This document shows positions 19,752 to 30,513 of a stretch of DNA of 64,000 nucleotides, piece after piece. The DNA lies in the NCBI GenBank assembly GCA_977017575.1, contig CDRNVI010000071.1, positions 62,001 through 126,000 on the forward strand, in the 5' to 3' direction. The DNA comes from Paramoeba atlantica (lineage: Eukaryota > Discosea). The translations under genes and the position numbers were made by a program. Every line of letters begins with the position of its first letter. Position 1 is the first letter of the stretch. Under the pieces are notes generated by a model. That model made no database searches. It worked only from the letters and a program-made list of their open reading frames with translations, and was not told the DNA's origin.

Positions 19752-20951
19752 TACCTGTTCAATGGTTTTACTGTAGTCTAACCCATCCATAGGGTTACTC
19801 TTTAAATATGATTTCTTTTTTAGTCTCTTCGTTAAACCCGTGGTTGTTTCAACTTAGAGGGGTGACTCTGGGTGGGAGCGCCCGGGAGCGCCTAGGATAT
19901 CTTTCGTCAAAAATTTCTTCCTTAGTTTTTTAATATTTTTTTCTTCAATCGGAAGATACAGAAATCATGCTACTGGAATTCTATTCTGCAGGACTTAAAC
20001 GAGGGTTTGGGCATGTAATACACGTTAATGATGCATTTTGCTAGGATTTTTCCAACTTTTTTCGTGAAAATCCGTGCTTGGCGGGGCCATCCTGCGGATA
20101 TCAGGGGGGGTCACCCCCACGTGGGGTTGTAAAATTTGTTCACTTTTTTTTAACAATCGAGGGTACAGCGGTAGTTAAACAACCACAGCAACACGCCTAA
20201 CGTTAAGACCGTCCAAGCGATGGGCTTTTCTTGGTCGAATGAGCAGAGCGTTGTAGGATCGGACTGCGTCAGAGTCTATGTTAGCTCACCCGCTAAAACT
20301 CCACTATCCCAGATTGTTGGTCCAGGACGGTCCTGGCTGGAGAAACGATTTTTTTTACGCTTTTGACCACAGCTTGCACGAGTGTAGTTCCACCTCCACC
20401 GAGGTTACAAGATTGACACGCGGGAAAAGGTTGTGCTAACAACGTATTCCCGGCGATGGACTTGCCGCGCCGTCTTACAACCCAGGAACGCGGTTAACGA
20501 TTCCACGAATAGGGGTTAAACAGGAATAGGAATGGACAAATCCCTGCAGCTAACTGGAAGTCCTTACTTCGGAAAGCTGGGGTCGCCACGCCCCATCACC
20601 GACGACAGCCCAACACCGGTCTCCCTTTCTAACTCTTTGTCATGTTAGCCCAGCACGTTCCATCCAAGGGACATTGAGGATTCTGGACCTCTTTGCGAAA
20701 ATCATTTCACCAAGTCGGATCTCCGTAGAAGTTTACTGGGAGCGCCTGGGAGCGCCCGGGCAGGAGTCACCCCTCTTAGAAGGCACCACCTCTGCGCTCC
20801 TCGCATTGAATACCACCTCCAATCTAATCGAACTTAAAGGGTTCCCACGGATAAATTTCGACGAAACATATTTTTTTATCACACTCTCGTGACACAAGGT
20901 GTGGGAAACATCCTGCGGAGAGAACGCATTATGGATCCCTCAGCGAGATTG
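19752..20951. other. Intergenic stretch with decayed foldback element
   Basis: From 19821 the sequence matches the arm of the 99-bp foldback at 8988 (tctcttcgttaaacccg, tggttgtttcaactta). Near 20760-20802 a partial inverse (agtcacccctcttaga) closes a region of about 1 kb. Inside, 20134-20192 is the inverted copy of the dispersed repeat at 8357-8415. No open frame resembles a protein I know. Confidence 0.45.
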
Positions 20952-22421
20952 TCACTTTTTCTTTTCCACCCTACACCAAACTTTGATGTTCTTTTTAAAT
21001 TGACTCCATAATCTTTGTGTCCTACTGTTTGATTTTAGTTTCTTGCCATCCCATGCATGCTTTATTAGATCTGTATCTTCAACAACAAAAGGTGGGCCGG
21101 GTATGGTAGCCATAAAATTTCGAAACGACGCCTTCATTTCAGAAATTCGCTGACAACTGTCATCAGGAGTCTTCATTACGGGACTGGAAATCTGTGAAGC
21201 AAATCGATGAGCGGACACGTGATGATTCGTTGGGTGAAGGCTTCTCTCCCTGTCAGACACCCTCTGAATATTTTCACCGGGTAATTCTTCTATTCTTTGA
21301 GTTTTTAAAGTAGAGGGTGTTGTTAGACCCCTGGTAGGCTGCGATAATGGTATTTGGTCGCTCACAATCCCTTTTTGTCTCATTTCTTGTTTAGTGGAAC
21401 TCTGTCGAATCTGGAAGCTACCATTTTGTGTATATTGTGGAGTGGTTTGTGGTATTTTTTCTTGAGGAGAAAAGTTCAAGTTTCTTCGAACCAGAGTCGT
21501 CGAGTTTTCGGTGTTCGTTGGACCATTACACCGTGCATTTCGATGAAAATTTCCTTGAGTCGTTTCTATTTTTGAAGAAAAGACGTTGACGGGAATATAA
21601 GGTTCCGGAGAGAGACTCTGTTTTTCCTGGCTTGAAAACACAGAAACGTTTGTTCGCGGAAGTGAAAAACGTGTCGGCCCTGGTACCTCAAAGTTGGGTG
21701 AGAATTCTCGCCGAGAGAGACTGCGAGCCTCAGAAAACGATACGTTCCTTTGCTGCATTTGAAGTTGTTTTCTAACTAATGTTTTCTGTACCTCAATTGA
21801 ACCTGAGGAAACCTGCTGCGGGAAAGCCTTTTCAGCATCTCTGCGAGCGTCAACCATAGCTCTAGTAAGGGAGAGACTCTGCAAAGAGTCGCGCTCTATT
21901 CCTCTGGTGGTATGTAGTGCATCCAGGGAGCAAATATCATCCACCTCGCTTAACTCATCTGCCACAGATAATCCACGAAAATTCCCATTTAAAACGTTTT
22001 CTTTAGTCAAATCCTCGGCACTCAGCGAGGCCAGATTCCGAGGTAAGGAAGTGGATGTAATGTTTTGTACGTTTTCGCTTTTGCGTTTTTGAGCGCCTTT
22101 CTGGAGTGATCGGAGAGTTAGATGTTCTGATGACGGGTGGATGTGTTTGGAATTTTCAGTGCTCGATAACTTCAGAGCCTCCTTTGAGGAATTAACTGGA
22201 TCAACGGAGGGTGGAAGCCCTTCTGTCAAATGTGTTCTATCTTCCGTTTTACGAAAAACAGGCTTCCGAGGGGACACCATTCCAGTAAAAACTGTAGGCA
22301 AAGTCATGCCTACACTGCATGTTCTACTGCGTGAACCGTCGGAAGGAGAACCAACTCGATATCCTGGAGGTAAAACGTCGAGATTTAGGAATGCGGCAGT
22401 CTCAGCTGAGAGCGCGTGCAT
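20952..22421 (-). CDS. Hypothetical basic, mostly disordered protein
   Basis: 489 residues, rich in Ser, Gln, Arg and Asn, with no obvious fold through the first 400. The C-terminal 80 residues look ordered (RISEMKASFRNFMATIPGPP, DLIKHAWDGKKL, QRLWSQFKKNIKVWC) and end in a Lys run. Short candidate phosphorylation or docking motifs recur (SLSRREFSPNF, NFSPQEKIPQ). ATG start. The strand, the codon pattern and the absence of repeats mark it as a host gene. I do not recognise it; a nuclear or cytoskeletal role would be a guess. Confidence 0.55.
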   Translation of the reverse strand: MHALSAETAAFLNLDVLPPGYRVGSPSDGSRSRTCSVGMTLPTVFTGMVSPRKPVFRKTEDRTHLTEGLPPSVDPVNSSKEALKLSSTENSKHIHPSSEHLTLRSLQKGAQKRKSENVQNITSTSLPRNLASLSAEDLTKENVLNGNFRGLSVADELSEVDDICSLDALHTTRGIERDSLQSLSLTRAMVDARRDAEKAFPQQVSSGSIEVQKTLVRKQLQMQQRNVSFSEARSLSRREFSPNFEVPGPTRFSLPRTNVSVFSSQEKQSLSPEPYIPVNVFSSKIETTQGNFHRNARCNGPTNTENSTTLVRRNLNFSPQEKIPQTTPQYTQNGSFQIRQSSTKQEMRQKGIVSDQIPLSQPTRGLTTPSTLKTQRIEELPGENIQRVSDRERSLHPTNHHVSAHRFASQISSPVMKTPDDSCQRISEMKASFRNFMATIPGPPFVVEDTDLIKHAWDGKKLKSNSRTQRLWSQFKKNIKVWCRVEKKK

Positions 22422-23158
22422 TTTTTCGATGTGTGATATAAAATCTTGTGATTTTTATTCAGAAGGTATTTTAAAAGTTAAAATTAATTACACATTGAAC
22501 ATCCAATATACTTTTAACAAGGTCATAATATGTATTGTTGCAACTCATTGTACAAAACGATCACCGCATTTAGATAAGGCTAAAACACATTTCTAGGCAC
22601 CAGTGACCCACGTTTTAACACCATGGGACAACCTACCAAATACCCGTTGATGATGCGTTTCATTATTGTTGAACAACTGCTCTACTCTCGAATAATGGAG
22701 GGTGTGCAGGCAGTACCTGGAGGTTGGTGACGAACAGTTGAGGGGCTGCGAGTGAGGCCCAAATGAGATCACGCAAGATCACGGTAAACGAAATCAGACA
22801 GAATGGTAGCGACAAACGTGCCGCGAGGCGGCGCAAATATATTTACGTGGTTGTGAGATCACGCGAGATCATGCCCGCATCCCCGCAGTTGCAGCGGCAT
22901 TTCTGAGGGGAAGAGTGATTGTTTTTTCGTATAAAGAAAAGAGTCGTTGAAGAGAAGATTTTTCTCTTCATTTTTAAGGTGAAGAACGATTTTCTTTTAA
23001 AGAAAAGAACAGTTAAAGATATCTTTTTTTACCTTGTCGTTTCTCTTAGAGTCGGTAACGATAGGTGTCGACCGGTGGTGAACGTTGTAGGTATTTTTTA
23101 AAGTCGCCAAAGGACCAATCGCACCCTTTCCAGTGCCGGGAACAAGACTGCCACATCT
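22422..23158. other. Intergenic stretch, nothing recognised
   Basis: AT-rich leader sequence of the gene at 20952, then sequence without a supported gene. Two short purine-rich phrases (gaaaagag.gttgaagagaaga, gaaaagaacagttaaagata) near 22935 and 23000 look like a diverged tandem copy. The phrase aggggctgcgagtga recurs from 5928. Confidence 0.4.
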
Positions 23159-24439
23159 CTACGACTCGCCCCCATACTTTACTATTTCTTCCCAACTCGG
23201 AGGAAGTTCTGCAAGCTCAGTGATGCCCTTTTCTACTTCTCTCATCAGCGATGCACAAAATCCACACTCTGTAATATTCTTCTGATAGGAGACACAGTGC
23301 TTCCCTTGTTGCTTACCCCACCCGAGATCTCTATTCTCCAAATGGTTGTGCGATAAATTCACCATCACCCTCGCACGGACCTTTTCAAACGACACGGTGC
23401 CCCATAGATGGTTCGTATCCAGTGAGAGCGTTTGTAGCTTCCGAGGAAGATACCGCAAACACGGAGTTCCATAGAACAAATTATGATTTAGAATCAGTTT
23501 CTCCAGCCCCACAGGGAGCCGTGTGAGATCCAGCAACCCCGTTAACTGATTAAGATACAACGAGAGGTATGTCAACGCCTCCGGGGCGTTGTTTAAATCA
23601 ACCTCCCCGGAGAGCCCACTGTCCGTTACCACACAGTGGGCCAACCCCCGCGGGAGCTCTTCGAGAGCGATCCCACAGGAAAGCTTGTTTTGATGAATCC
23701 CGAGAAGCCGTACGGTTCGGGGAAGACACCCCCAGGAGATATTTCCCCCGAGATTTTGATTGTACCACGCGATGCTGACTACGGTGGAGCTCGCATCACA
23801 GGCTACCCCAGGCCACGCACACACGGAGGCGTGGTGCGTTGCCGTGAAGAACCCGGCGGGGGTGATTTCCCGAACCACCTGGTGCATGGCGAGTTCATCG
23901 GAGAGGAGCGAGGGGGAGACTTTACGTCCCGCTCGTGAGGGGGCGAGAGAAGGGGAGAGGGAGGGGGAGGGGGGAGAGCTCTTCGTGGGATCCACGGGGT
24001 TTGGATTAGGATCCAATAGGCTTTCGTTAGGATCCTGTACGCGATCAGTAGGATCCAGGAAGCTTTTATTGGGATCTATGAGGCGTTTATTAGGATCCAG
24101 TACGCGGTCAGTAGGGTCCAGTACGCGATCAGCAGGACCCACTAAGTTTTTACTAGGATCCAATAGGCTTTCGTTAGGATCCAGTACGCGGTCAGTAGGG
24201 TCCACTATACTTTGAGTAGGATCCAGGAGATTGGAGAGGGAGGCAGAAGAAGAGGTTTCCATTCTACGACGTCGTTTGAGGGGAGGGGGAGAGGCGGTGT
24301 CTTTGGTGGTGGTGGGGACACTGAAGGAAGACACAAGGGAGAAGGAGAGAAAAAACAGAGAAAGTGAGAGAGAAGAGAAGGGGAGAAGAAATGCAGAACG
24401 ATTTATGAGGGATGTGGATGAGGAAGAGGGGGATGACAT
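23159..24439 (-). CDS. LRR family member 4 with heptapeptide stalk
   Basis: 426 residues from the ATG at 24439, chosen because a pyrimidine tract ending in CAG lies about 45 bases upstream and because a strong signal peptide follows it (residues 12-42, LLPFSSLSLSLFFLSFSLVSS). Residues 67-151 are twelve tandem heptapeptides of the form VLDPTDR or LLDPNES. An LRR ectodomain follows, with a cap (CAWPGVACDASS) and about six repeats such as LTGLLDLTRLPVGLEKLILNHN. The C-terminus has three Cys (HCVSYQKN, CGFC). No membrane anchor is visible. The Pro-spaced acidic repeats would form an extended stalk before the LRR domain. Probably a secreted or wall-associated protein. Confidence 0.8.
   Translation of the reverse strand: MSSPSSSSTSLINRSAFLLPFSSLSLSLFFLSFSLVSSFSVPTTTKDTASPPPLKRRRRMETSSSASLSNLLDPTQSIVDPTDRVLDPNESLLDPSKNLVGPADRVLDPTDRVLDPNKRLIDPNKSFLDPTDRVQDPNESLLDPNPNPVDPTKSSPPSPSLSPSLAPSRAGRKVSPSLLSDELAMHQVVREITPAGFFTATHHASVCAWPGVACDASSTVVSIAWYNQNLGGNISWGCLPRTVRLLGIHQNKLSCGIALEELPRGLAHCVVTDSGLSGEVDLNNAPEALTYLSLYLNQLTGLLDLTRLPVGLEKLILNHNLFYGTPCLRYLPRKLQTLSLDTNHLWGTVSFEKVRARVMVNLSHNHLENRDLGWGKQQGKHCVSYQKNITECGFCASLMREVEKGITELAELPPSWEEIVKYGGES
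23984..24238. repeat. Twelve tandem 21-bp units coding for DP-containing heptapeptides
   Basis: The unit (ggatccagtacgcggtcagta and variants) repeats in frame about twelve times within the LRR gene. Variants alternate between TDR, NES and NKS versions, so some units are closer to non-adjacent ones, suggesting duplication of unit pairs. Confidence 0.9.
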
Positions 24440-25080
24440 GCGTGTTGTGCGGAGGATTGGTGGAACGGCTGGTTTTAGGCGCTGAAAGGATTTCGAAATG
24501 TATATGATGAAAATTAGGTGCGTAAGGAAAATATAAAGTATCCTAGAGAAAGGAATATTACGTTCACCCCCGGACGTAAACCCTCCGAATACTACCGTTT
24601 TTATGAAGACTTTGCTAAGGAAGTATATTTGACTTTGTCTGTTCAAGAGGCAGCCATGGTCTCCGAGTGGAACTTAACCCTCGTCAGTCTTGCTAGAGAT
24701 ACATGTATGTCTTTCAAACTCACAGCTCAAGGTCGGACAAATTGTAGCAAGGGTAAAAAAATCCTTGCACTCAGTGGAGAGTCTGATGAAAAAACCGAAG
24801 TTTTGATTCAACTGAACTCTTGCACTACAACCTACATACCTGTTGTATGTACAACACACAACCTATGATCGCCACTTTTACGCATCCCAGCCATTGAGGA
24901 TTGCTTCCCAATACATTTCGCGACGCACCGGACATCGAGAGCAGTGTCGCTCAAAAAGTCGACAAAACGATGAACAAATTATCTTGACCAATGAGAAAGT
25001 GGACGTGTTGACGGCTGCGCAACAAGAGGTTCAACAAGAGGGTGTGAATTAAGCCAATTAATTAAAAAACTCGACAATGC
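24440..25080. other. Intergenic stretch upstream of LRR member 4
   Basis: It holds the leader of the LRR gene (to about 24500) and then plus-strand open stretches without a recognised domain (24518-24868, 24843-25052). They may belong to the decayed transposon that follows. Not supported as genes. Confidence 0.35.
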
Positions 25081-25086
25081 ATTATC

Positions 25087-25620
25087 ATGCTATGTGACAT
25101 GGCGGATTGCATGAATTGGACACTTCGCAACAAGGACGCAGCACCAACTACTCTCGAAGCATCCATAGCAAACCTTGACACTGGGAAGTATTGTGCCTTT
25201 GCGGTTTCCTGGAAGATTTCTATTCGACCTGCGTTGAACGCCCCTGATGTTGCAGGCAACCTTACGGAAACGGGGTGACGCTTTCTGGTCCGTGAGCCAC
25301 ACTTTGTTCTGTGTACATCAATACTTGACGGAGTCCCCATGTCTAGTCGGGGATCAAAAGAACTCGAAACCAAAAGAACTCTACAATGGAAAACACTCCA
25401 CTCAATACTGGACTTTACAGGTTTTGATTATGATGGATGGGTGTCCTTCATCATGGAGCGGGCCATTCGAAGGGCGGATGCACGATAGTGAATGTTTCTC
25501 AAATGCTTCGATTCCTGGATTCTCACATAAAAAAGAGGAGCTCATTATGGCCGATAAGGCGTGAAAACCCTTTGACACGAATACCTCGTACTTTACTAGG
25601 TCGCCTTTCTTGAACATTGA
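25087..25620 (+). pseudogene. Decayed Harbinger/PIF-type transposase remnant
   Basis: A plus-strand region, opposite to all host genes. In one frame (25247-25564) it reads LYNGKHSTQYWTLQ, then MMDG, PFEGRMHDSECF and LIMADKA. This run (K-H-x(5)-Q, DG, PF-GR-HDS, L-AD-A) is the pattern of DDE transposases of the Harbinger/PIF and IS5-like group. An upstream frame (25087-25278) seems to hold the preceding part, so at least one frameshift has occurred, and a stop follows directly after MADKA. The catalytic Glu region is missing. No terminal repeats were found by eye. Confidence 0.6.
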
Positions 25621-26121
25621 CTTTTAATTCGTCGGCTGCTTTATAAGAAATGAACGCTAAACAGATCATACGAATCATATAAACATAAAATGTAAAAAGC
25701 CAACTACCATAATAGAAGATAGCAATAAAGAATGTAACACTATTGAGTTTGAATGCTTAGGGATGCAGTTTTCTAAAGAAATCTTTACGATTTTTAGTGT
25801 AGTATTCGCAGTTATGGTGTAAAATAAATTTGTAATGTACTAATTTTTACAAGGAAGAAATCATATCTACATAAAGGAGGTACTTCACTGGTAAGCCCAT
25901 TTCAATCATAGGGACTTCGTCTGCGCTTCAATGTAACGCAGCTTTTGATAAGCCTAAGACCACATTTTCAGACGTACAATAAAATATAGGCAGAGATCGA
26001 AATAAATTCTGATACAAGTTCAAAAAAATACCATGCAGTAGCTGTATCTCCTTTTTCACACTAATCACACGTTTTACTTTCTTAAGGCCTCTAGGCTATT
26101 GCCCCCCCATTTCATCCCTTT
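25621..26121. other. AT-rich intergenic stretch, nothing recognised
   Basis: The sequence lies downstream of the large LRR gene (26122-30513) and carries no supported gene, no clear repeat and no RNA signature by eye. Confidence 0.4.
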
Positions 26122-29100
26122 CTATGGAAGATACACCGGGGCAACCCCAAAAGTGGCTAAATACAAGAACCCCACAACCACCACCCCGACAAGAAACAAC
26201 AACGTCCGAAGAAACGTTGTGAGTCGCGAGGCATCACGGCGGGGACCCCCACACATGGAGCCCCACATACTTTGTTGTTGCTGGGCCTGATGCGTCGCAA
26301 AGGACGACATGTACGCCGGGGTGGAGCTCCGGGCCCCCCCGAGCCGAGGTCGACGAAAACCCCAATCTCGAGGGACGGGCCCTTTTTCGGGTTCACTCTC
26401 CTTCTCTTCCCCCCCGTGTGTTTCTTCTTCCCCCCCTTTCTCTCCTGCGGACCGTTTCATCGACCCCTCTTTTCGTTGCGGGGTGCTTCCCCCTTTTCTC
26501 CCCACCTCCTCTATCACCACTCCATTGGCATCGTCCCGGATGTCAAAGTACACCAAGGAGGGGGGGAGGTGCAGGTAGGTGTAGAGATTCGTAATCACCG
26601 GGGAGGGGGGGACGGTGGAGTACGCGGACAGCCCCGTCCCCGTCCCTTCTCCCACCCCCTGGGGCTCCGGTGTCTTTGGACGACGAAGCGGGGAGAGAGT
26701 ATGAAACTGGGAGAGCCCCTCCGAGGAGGTGGGCTGGGGCTGGACGAGGGGAAGCGTTCCCCCAGAGGCGTTCTTCGCCCCTCCCTCTTCCACTCCCACT
26801 CCCTCTTCTTCTTCCCCCTCCTCTTTTTCCTGCTCTTTCGAGCGCGTGGATGCAGAAGAGGGAAGGACCCGTCGGGGGGTGACCCACAGCGGAGCACTGC
26901 CGGGGGTAAGGGGGTGGGGGGTGGCGGAGGGTAGGACCTCGAGACCGCTTTGGTGGAGCAGCCGGGGGTTGGCTTTGAGTTTTAAGGACTGGAGTTGCTG
27001 CGGGAGGAGCTGGGTCCACGGGGGAGGGGGAGAAGCCTCACGGGCTTCTCCCGAGTTTTGGGCATTTTTGGCGTCCTTGGTCGAAAGGGACATGTCCAAG
27101 TCATTCTCACTGAGGTCCAGGGAGAGGAGAGAGGAGGGGATCTGGGTGAGGAGGTGGGGGAAACTGCCGTAGAGCCCGGTGCGTTGGAGCCCGAGATAGT
27201 TCAGTGGGGAGCGAAACAACCCAGGGAGAAGGTTCTCTACTCGTGCGGGACGCAGCCCACGGTTGCGGGACACATCCAGGTGACCCAGTGAAGGGGGAAG
27301 AGGGGAGGTCTGTTGTGACAACCCTCCGTCTAGCTCTTTCTCCTCCATCCCGGGTGAGGAACGCGCAGAAGCTTTTCCTGCACCAAAAAACCCGAAGAAC
27401 GAGCCAAAAAACCCCGCCGGGGACTGTCCAACGTGCTCCAGACTTCCAGAGAGGCGATTCGAGGCGAGGTCGGCGGAGATCAATCCCCGTGGCAACCTTG
27501 CAAGCACCGTGCCCAGATCCCCGCGGAGATCATTGTGGCTCAGCCCAAGATAATGCAACTCATCGGGAAACAACACTCGCTCCAAATGTCCCGTTAAGCG
27601 GTTCTCGCGCAGCCCCAGGTGGGTTAATCCCGGGGGCAGGGCAAGTTTCTCCAACCGCCCCGACAAATTACATCGCCGTAACGCGAGATAGCGCAACCCA
27701 ACAGGCAACTCCAACACCTCCACATCCCCCGAAACCTCATTCTCCGCCATATCCAAACACGCCAGTGAGGGATGCAACACCATCGTCTCCAGCCTCCCCG
27801 TCAACCCATTCCCTCGCAGCCCTAGATACGTCAACCCCCTCGGCAGCCGCACCTTCCCCACATCCCCCACCATCCGGTTCCCGCCCATATCCAGGCAGCT
27901 CAGCCCCGGGGGCAGCCCCACGGCCTCCAGCGAGCCCCCGATTTCATTGTTCCGGGCGCCCAGGTAGTGCAGCGTGTCCGGCAGCCCCCACTGCGCCACG
28001 TCCCCCGTGAGATGGTTGTCCCGCACGTCGAGGTACTCTAGGCCAGCGGGGAGCGTCCAGGCACAGAGGTCCCCGGTGATTCGATTATGGCGCAGGCTGA
28101 GGTAACGCAGCCCGGGGGGGAGGGCTAAGGCACTCAGCCCCCCCTCGAGCGCACAGGACCGCAGCGCGAGGTGGCGAAGCAGCGGGGGGAGGGGGGAGGG
28201 GGCCGTGGAGAAGGCGGAGAGATTGCCGTGCAGGAAATTGTCCCCGAGATCGAGATGGGTGAGACGCGGGAGGTGGGAGGGGGAGGAAGGGGGGGCACTC
28301 CCCTCCAGGTGGATGGACGAGGAGGAGACCGAGGAGCTACTGGAGGGGGGGAGGTTTTGGGTGCTGCTACGTCCGGGGGGGAGCCAACGGGAGGAGGAAG
28401 TGCTGCTGCTCGCGCTGCTGGCCCCGCTGCCTGCTGCACTACCCCCGGAGGTACGGTAGGCGTTTTGTTGTAACAAAGTTGCCTCGGGGAAGAGGAACTG
28501 GGCGACGTCACCTTCTAGTTTGTTGTTGTGGAGGTCGAGATAGGTGAGTGCGGGACTGAGGACGGGTACGAGTTTCGTAAGGGCACCACAGAAAGCGTTA
28601 CGGCTTAAATCCAGGTGAGCTAATTGTGGGGGAAGGAACGAGGCGAACGCGTTAACATTCCCCTCCAGGAGGTTCCCCCCGAGGTCGAGATAGGACAGCG
28701 CAGGGGGAAGGGAGACCTTCTCCAGATTCCCCCGGATGTTGACGTTCTCACTAAGGTCGAGATAAGATAGTCGTCGCGGGAGGACAGTCTTCTCCAGATT
28801 CCCCCCAACCCCGCATCCACGAAGCCCTAGGTGAGTGAGGGTCATGGGCAGCGGCAGCTTCTCCAGCACACTCCCAGTGAAATCATTCCCGCTGAGATCC
28901 AGACGCACAGCGTGGCTTGGGGGGTGGAATGCAGCAAGAGAGCCATGAAGCCCCGCGGAGAGCAACCCGAGGGCTTTTAACTTTCGAGGCAAAGCAAGAT
29001 CCTGTAGGGCGCCACTGAGTCGGTTATGACTTAGCACTAGACTACGGAGGCTGTCGGGGAGCTCCAGAGCCTTCGCCTCCCCGGTGAGATCACAGCCACT

Positions 29101-30513
29101 CAGGTGGAGGGTCTGCAGCCGAGGGGGGAAGACAAGCTCGGGGAGGGGACCCGTCAGCAAGGGGAGCTCGCTGAGCATCAGCAGCTGAAGTCCATCCGGG
29201 AGGGAGAGGTGCTGGATGTGACCCATGAGTTCTACATTTCCACTGAGGTCGAGGAATTGCAGACCGGAGGGAATCCACGGGATCCAGTCCCGGTCCTGGT
29301 AACGGGAGGGAGAGGATACAGAAGAGGACGACGACGACGAAGATGAATCATCCTCTTCCCCCTCTTCCTTTCCCTCTTCCTTTCCCATTTCCTCCTTTAC
29401 TTCCCCTTCCTTCTTCTCCGGTTCCGTGAACCACCCCCTCAGCCGGTTGTGTTGCAATGCGAGGTGATTCATATGGCCCGGGAACTTCGTTTTACGAAGC
29501 TCCCCGGTAAACCGGTTAAACCCGAGGTCGAGGAAACACAAGCTTGGAGGGAGCGGGACATTTTCCAAGGATCCCCCAATCGCGTTATGGTGAAGCCCCA
29601 GGTGCGTCACCCCTGGAGGTAGTGGGGGACGCAGCGCACTCAGGTCCCCCGTGATACGGTTGGTGCTGAGATCAAGATAGGTGAGACCGGCGGGGAGGGG
29701 CGGGAGATCTTCCAGGAGTCCCTCGAGACGGTTCTCTGCGAGATCCAGGTCGGTGAGACCGTGGGGGAGGGGAGAGGGAAGGGAGGAGAGTCGACCACGG
29801 AGCCGGTTACGGCTAAGGTCAAGGTGGGTGAGGTCGGGGGGAAGGGACCAGGGGAGGGGGTCCTGGTGGGAAGAGGGTAGGGGGTGGTCGGGGGTGTGGA
29901 GGGTTTCAGGGGTGTCGGCGTCTTGTTCATCTTGTTCACCTTCTTGTGAAATGTGACGGCGGGGGGTTTCTTTCTGTGGGATACGGTGGGCGTCGAGGTT
30001 GATCTCTAGCTGGTTGTTGCTGAGATTCAGCACGCGTAGCCGGGTGGGGAGGTGGCGTAGGTCGAACTCACCGCGAAGGTTGCGTCCCTCCCAGCGAATC
30101 TCCGTGACAAAATACTTCTCGTTTTTCGCGGTGAATTTGCTGATGTTCTCAGAGGGCTTGTGGGCATCCGATTTCGCCTTGCGTGGGGTAAGCACGTTGG
30201 GGTCCTGCTCGCATGTAACGCCCTCCCACAGGCAGACTGGGTGGTGCGCATTCCAAGTGAAGTGGAGACTCCGTTTACGAAGCTTGGAGACCAATGCAAC
30301 AAGGCTTTCCAGGTCCGTTCGTGATGAAGCCAAGGAGGAGGCTACGGGAGGACTCAAGCTCAACTCGTGCACATCAGACGTGATAAGGGAGTGGGTAGCG
30401 GGACAAGAGAGAGATTGGGAAATTGATTTTGTGAATTTCCAGTTTGAAGACAGGAGACAAATGAATGCAAATACCGAGGTAAGAGAAGAGAGAAAACGTT
30501 GCGGTGCAAGCAT
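26122..30513 (-). CDS. LRR family member 5, giant membrane-anchored LRR protein
   Basis: 1463 residues from the ATG at 30513. An upstream in-frame GTG is ignored because the signal peptide (RFLSSLTSVFAFICLLSSNW) begins right after this ATG. A cap follows (WNAHHPVCLWEGVTC). Then come several tens of LRRs in blocks, mostly of the form LPPGLTHLGLRENRLTGHLERV.LP, about 21-24 residues each. The blocks are separated by Glu-rich, Ser-rich or Gly/Ser-rich linkers (around residues 390 and 700). Near the C-terminus a basic, Pro-rich tail precedes a single membrane segment (TLLFLVGVVVVGFLYLATFGV). This arrangement places the whole LRR part outside the cell or in the lumen. It is GC-rich and clean over 4.4 kb, so under selection. 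Ligand unknown. Confidence 0.85.
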   Translation of the reverse strand: MLAPQRFLSSLTSVFAFICLLSSNWKFTKSISQSLSCPATHSLITSDVHELSLSPPVASSLASSRTDLESLVALVSKLRKRSLHFTWNAHHPVCLWEGVTCEQDPNVLTPRKAKSDAHKPSENISKFTAKNEKYFVTEIRWEGRNLRGEFDLRHLPTRLRVLNLSNNQLEINLDAHRIPQKETPRRHISQEGEQDEQDADTPETLHTPDHPLPSSHQDPLPWSLPPDLTHLDLSRNRLRGRLSSLPSPLPHGLTDLDLAENRLEGLLEDLPPLPAGLTYLDLSTNRITGDLSALRPPLPPGVTHLGLHHNAIGGSLENVPLPPSLCFLDLGFNRFTGELRKTKFPGHMNHLALQHNRLRGWFTEPEKKEGEVKEEMGKEEGKEEGEEDDSSSSSSSSSVSSPSRYQDRDWIPWIPSGLQFLDLSGNVELMGHIQHLSLPDGLQLLMLSELPLLTGPLPELVFPPRLQTLHLSGCDLTGEAKALELPDSLRSLVLSHNRLSGALQDLALPRKLKALGLLSAGLHGSLAAFHPPSHAVRLDLSGNDFTGSVLEKLPLPMTLTHLGLRGCGVGGNLEKTVLPRRLSYLDLSENVNIRGNLEKVSLPPALSYLDLGGNLLEGNVNAFASFLPPQLAHLDLSRNAFCGALTKLVPVLSPALTYLDLHNNKLEGDVAQFLFPEATLLQQNAYRTSGGSAAGSGASSASSSTSSSRWLPPGRSSTQNLPPSSSSSVSSSSIHLEGSAPPSSPSHLPRLTHLDLGDNFLHGNLSAFSTAPSPLPPLLRHLALRSCALEGGLSALALPPGLRYLSLRHNRITGDLCAWTLPAGLEYLDVRDNHLTGDVAQWGLPDTLHYLGARNNEIGGSLEAVGLPPGLSCLDMGGNRMVGDVGKVRLPRGLTYLGLRGNGLTGRLETMVLHPSLACLDMAENEVSGDVEVLELPVGLRYLALRRCNLSGRLEKLALPPGLTHLGLRENRLTGHLERVLFPDELHYLGLSHNDLRGDLGTVLARLPRGLISADLASNRLSGSLEHVGQSPAGFFGSFFGFFGAGKASARSSPGMEEKELDGGLSQQTSPLPPSLGHLDVSRNRGLRPARVENLLPGLFRSPLNYLGLQRTGLYGSFPHLLTQIPSSLLSLDLSENDLDMSLSTKDAKNAQNSGEAREASPPPPWTQLLPQQLQSLKLKANPRLLHQSGLEVLPSATPHPLTPGSAPLWVTPRRVLPSSASTRSKEQEKEEGEEEEGVGVEEGGAKNASGGTLPLVQPQPTSSEGLSQFHTLSPLRRPKTPEPQGVGEGTGTGLSAYSTVPPSPVITNLYTYLHLPPSLVYFDIRDDANGVVIEEVGRKGGSTPQRKEGSMKRSAGEKGGEEETHGGEEKESEPEKGPVPRDWGFRRPRLGGARSSTPAYMSSFATHQAQQQQSMWGSMCGGPRRDASRLTTFLRTLLFLVGVVVVGFLYLATFGVAPVYLP

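Noticed and set aside
24518-25052. Plus-strand open stretches before the Harbinger-type remnant
   Set aside because: No domain seen; may be transposon sequence, but I cannot show it.
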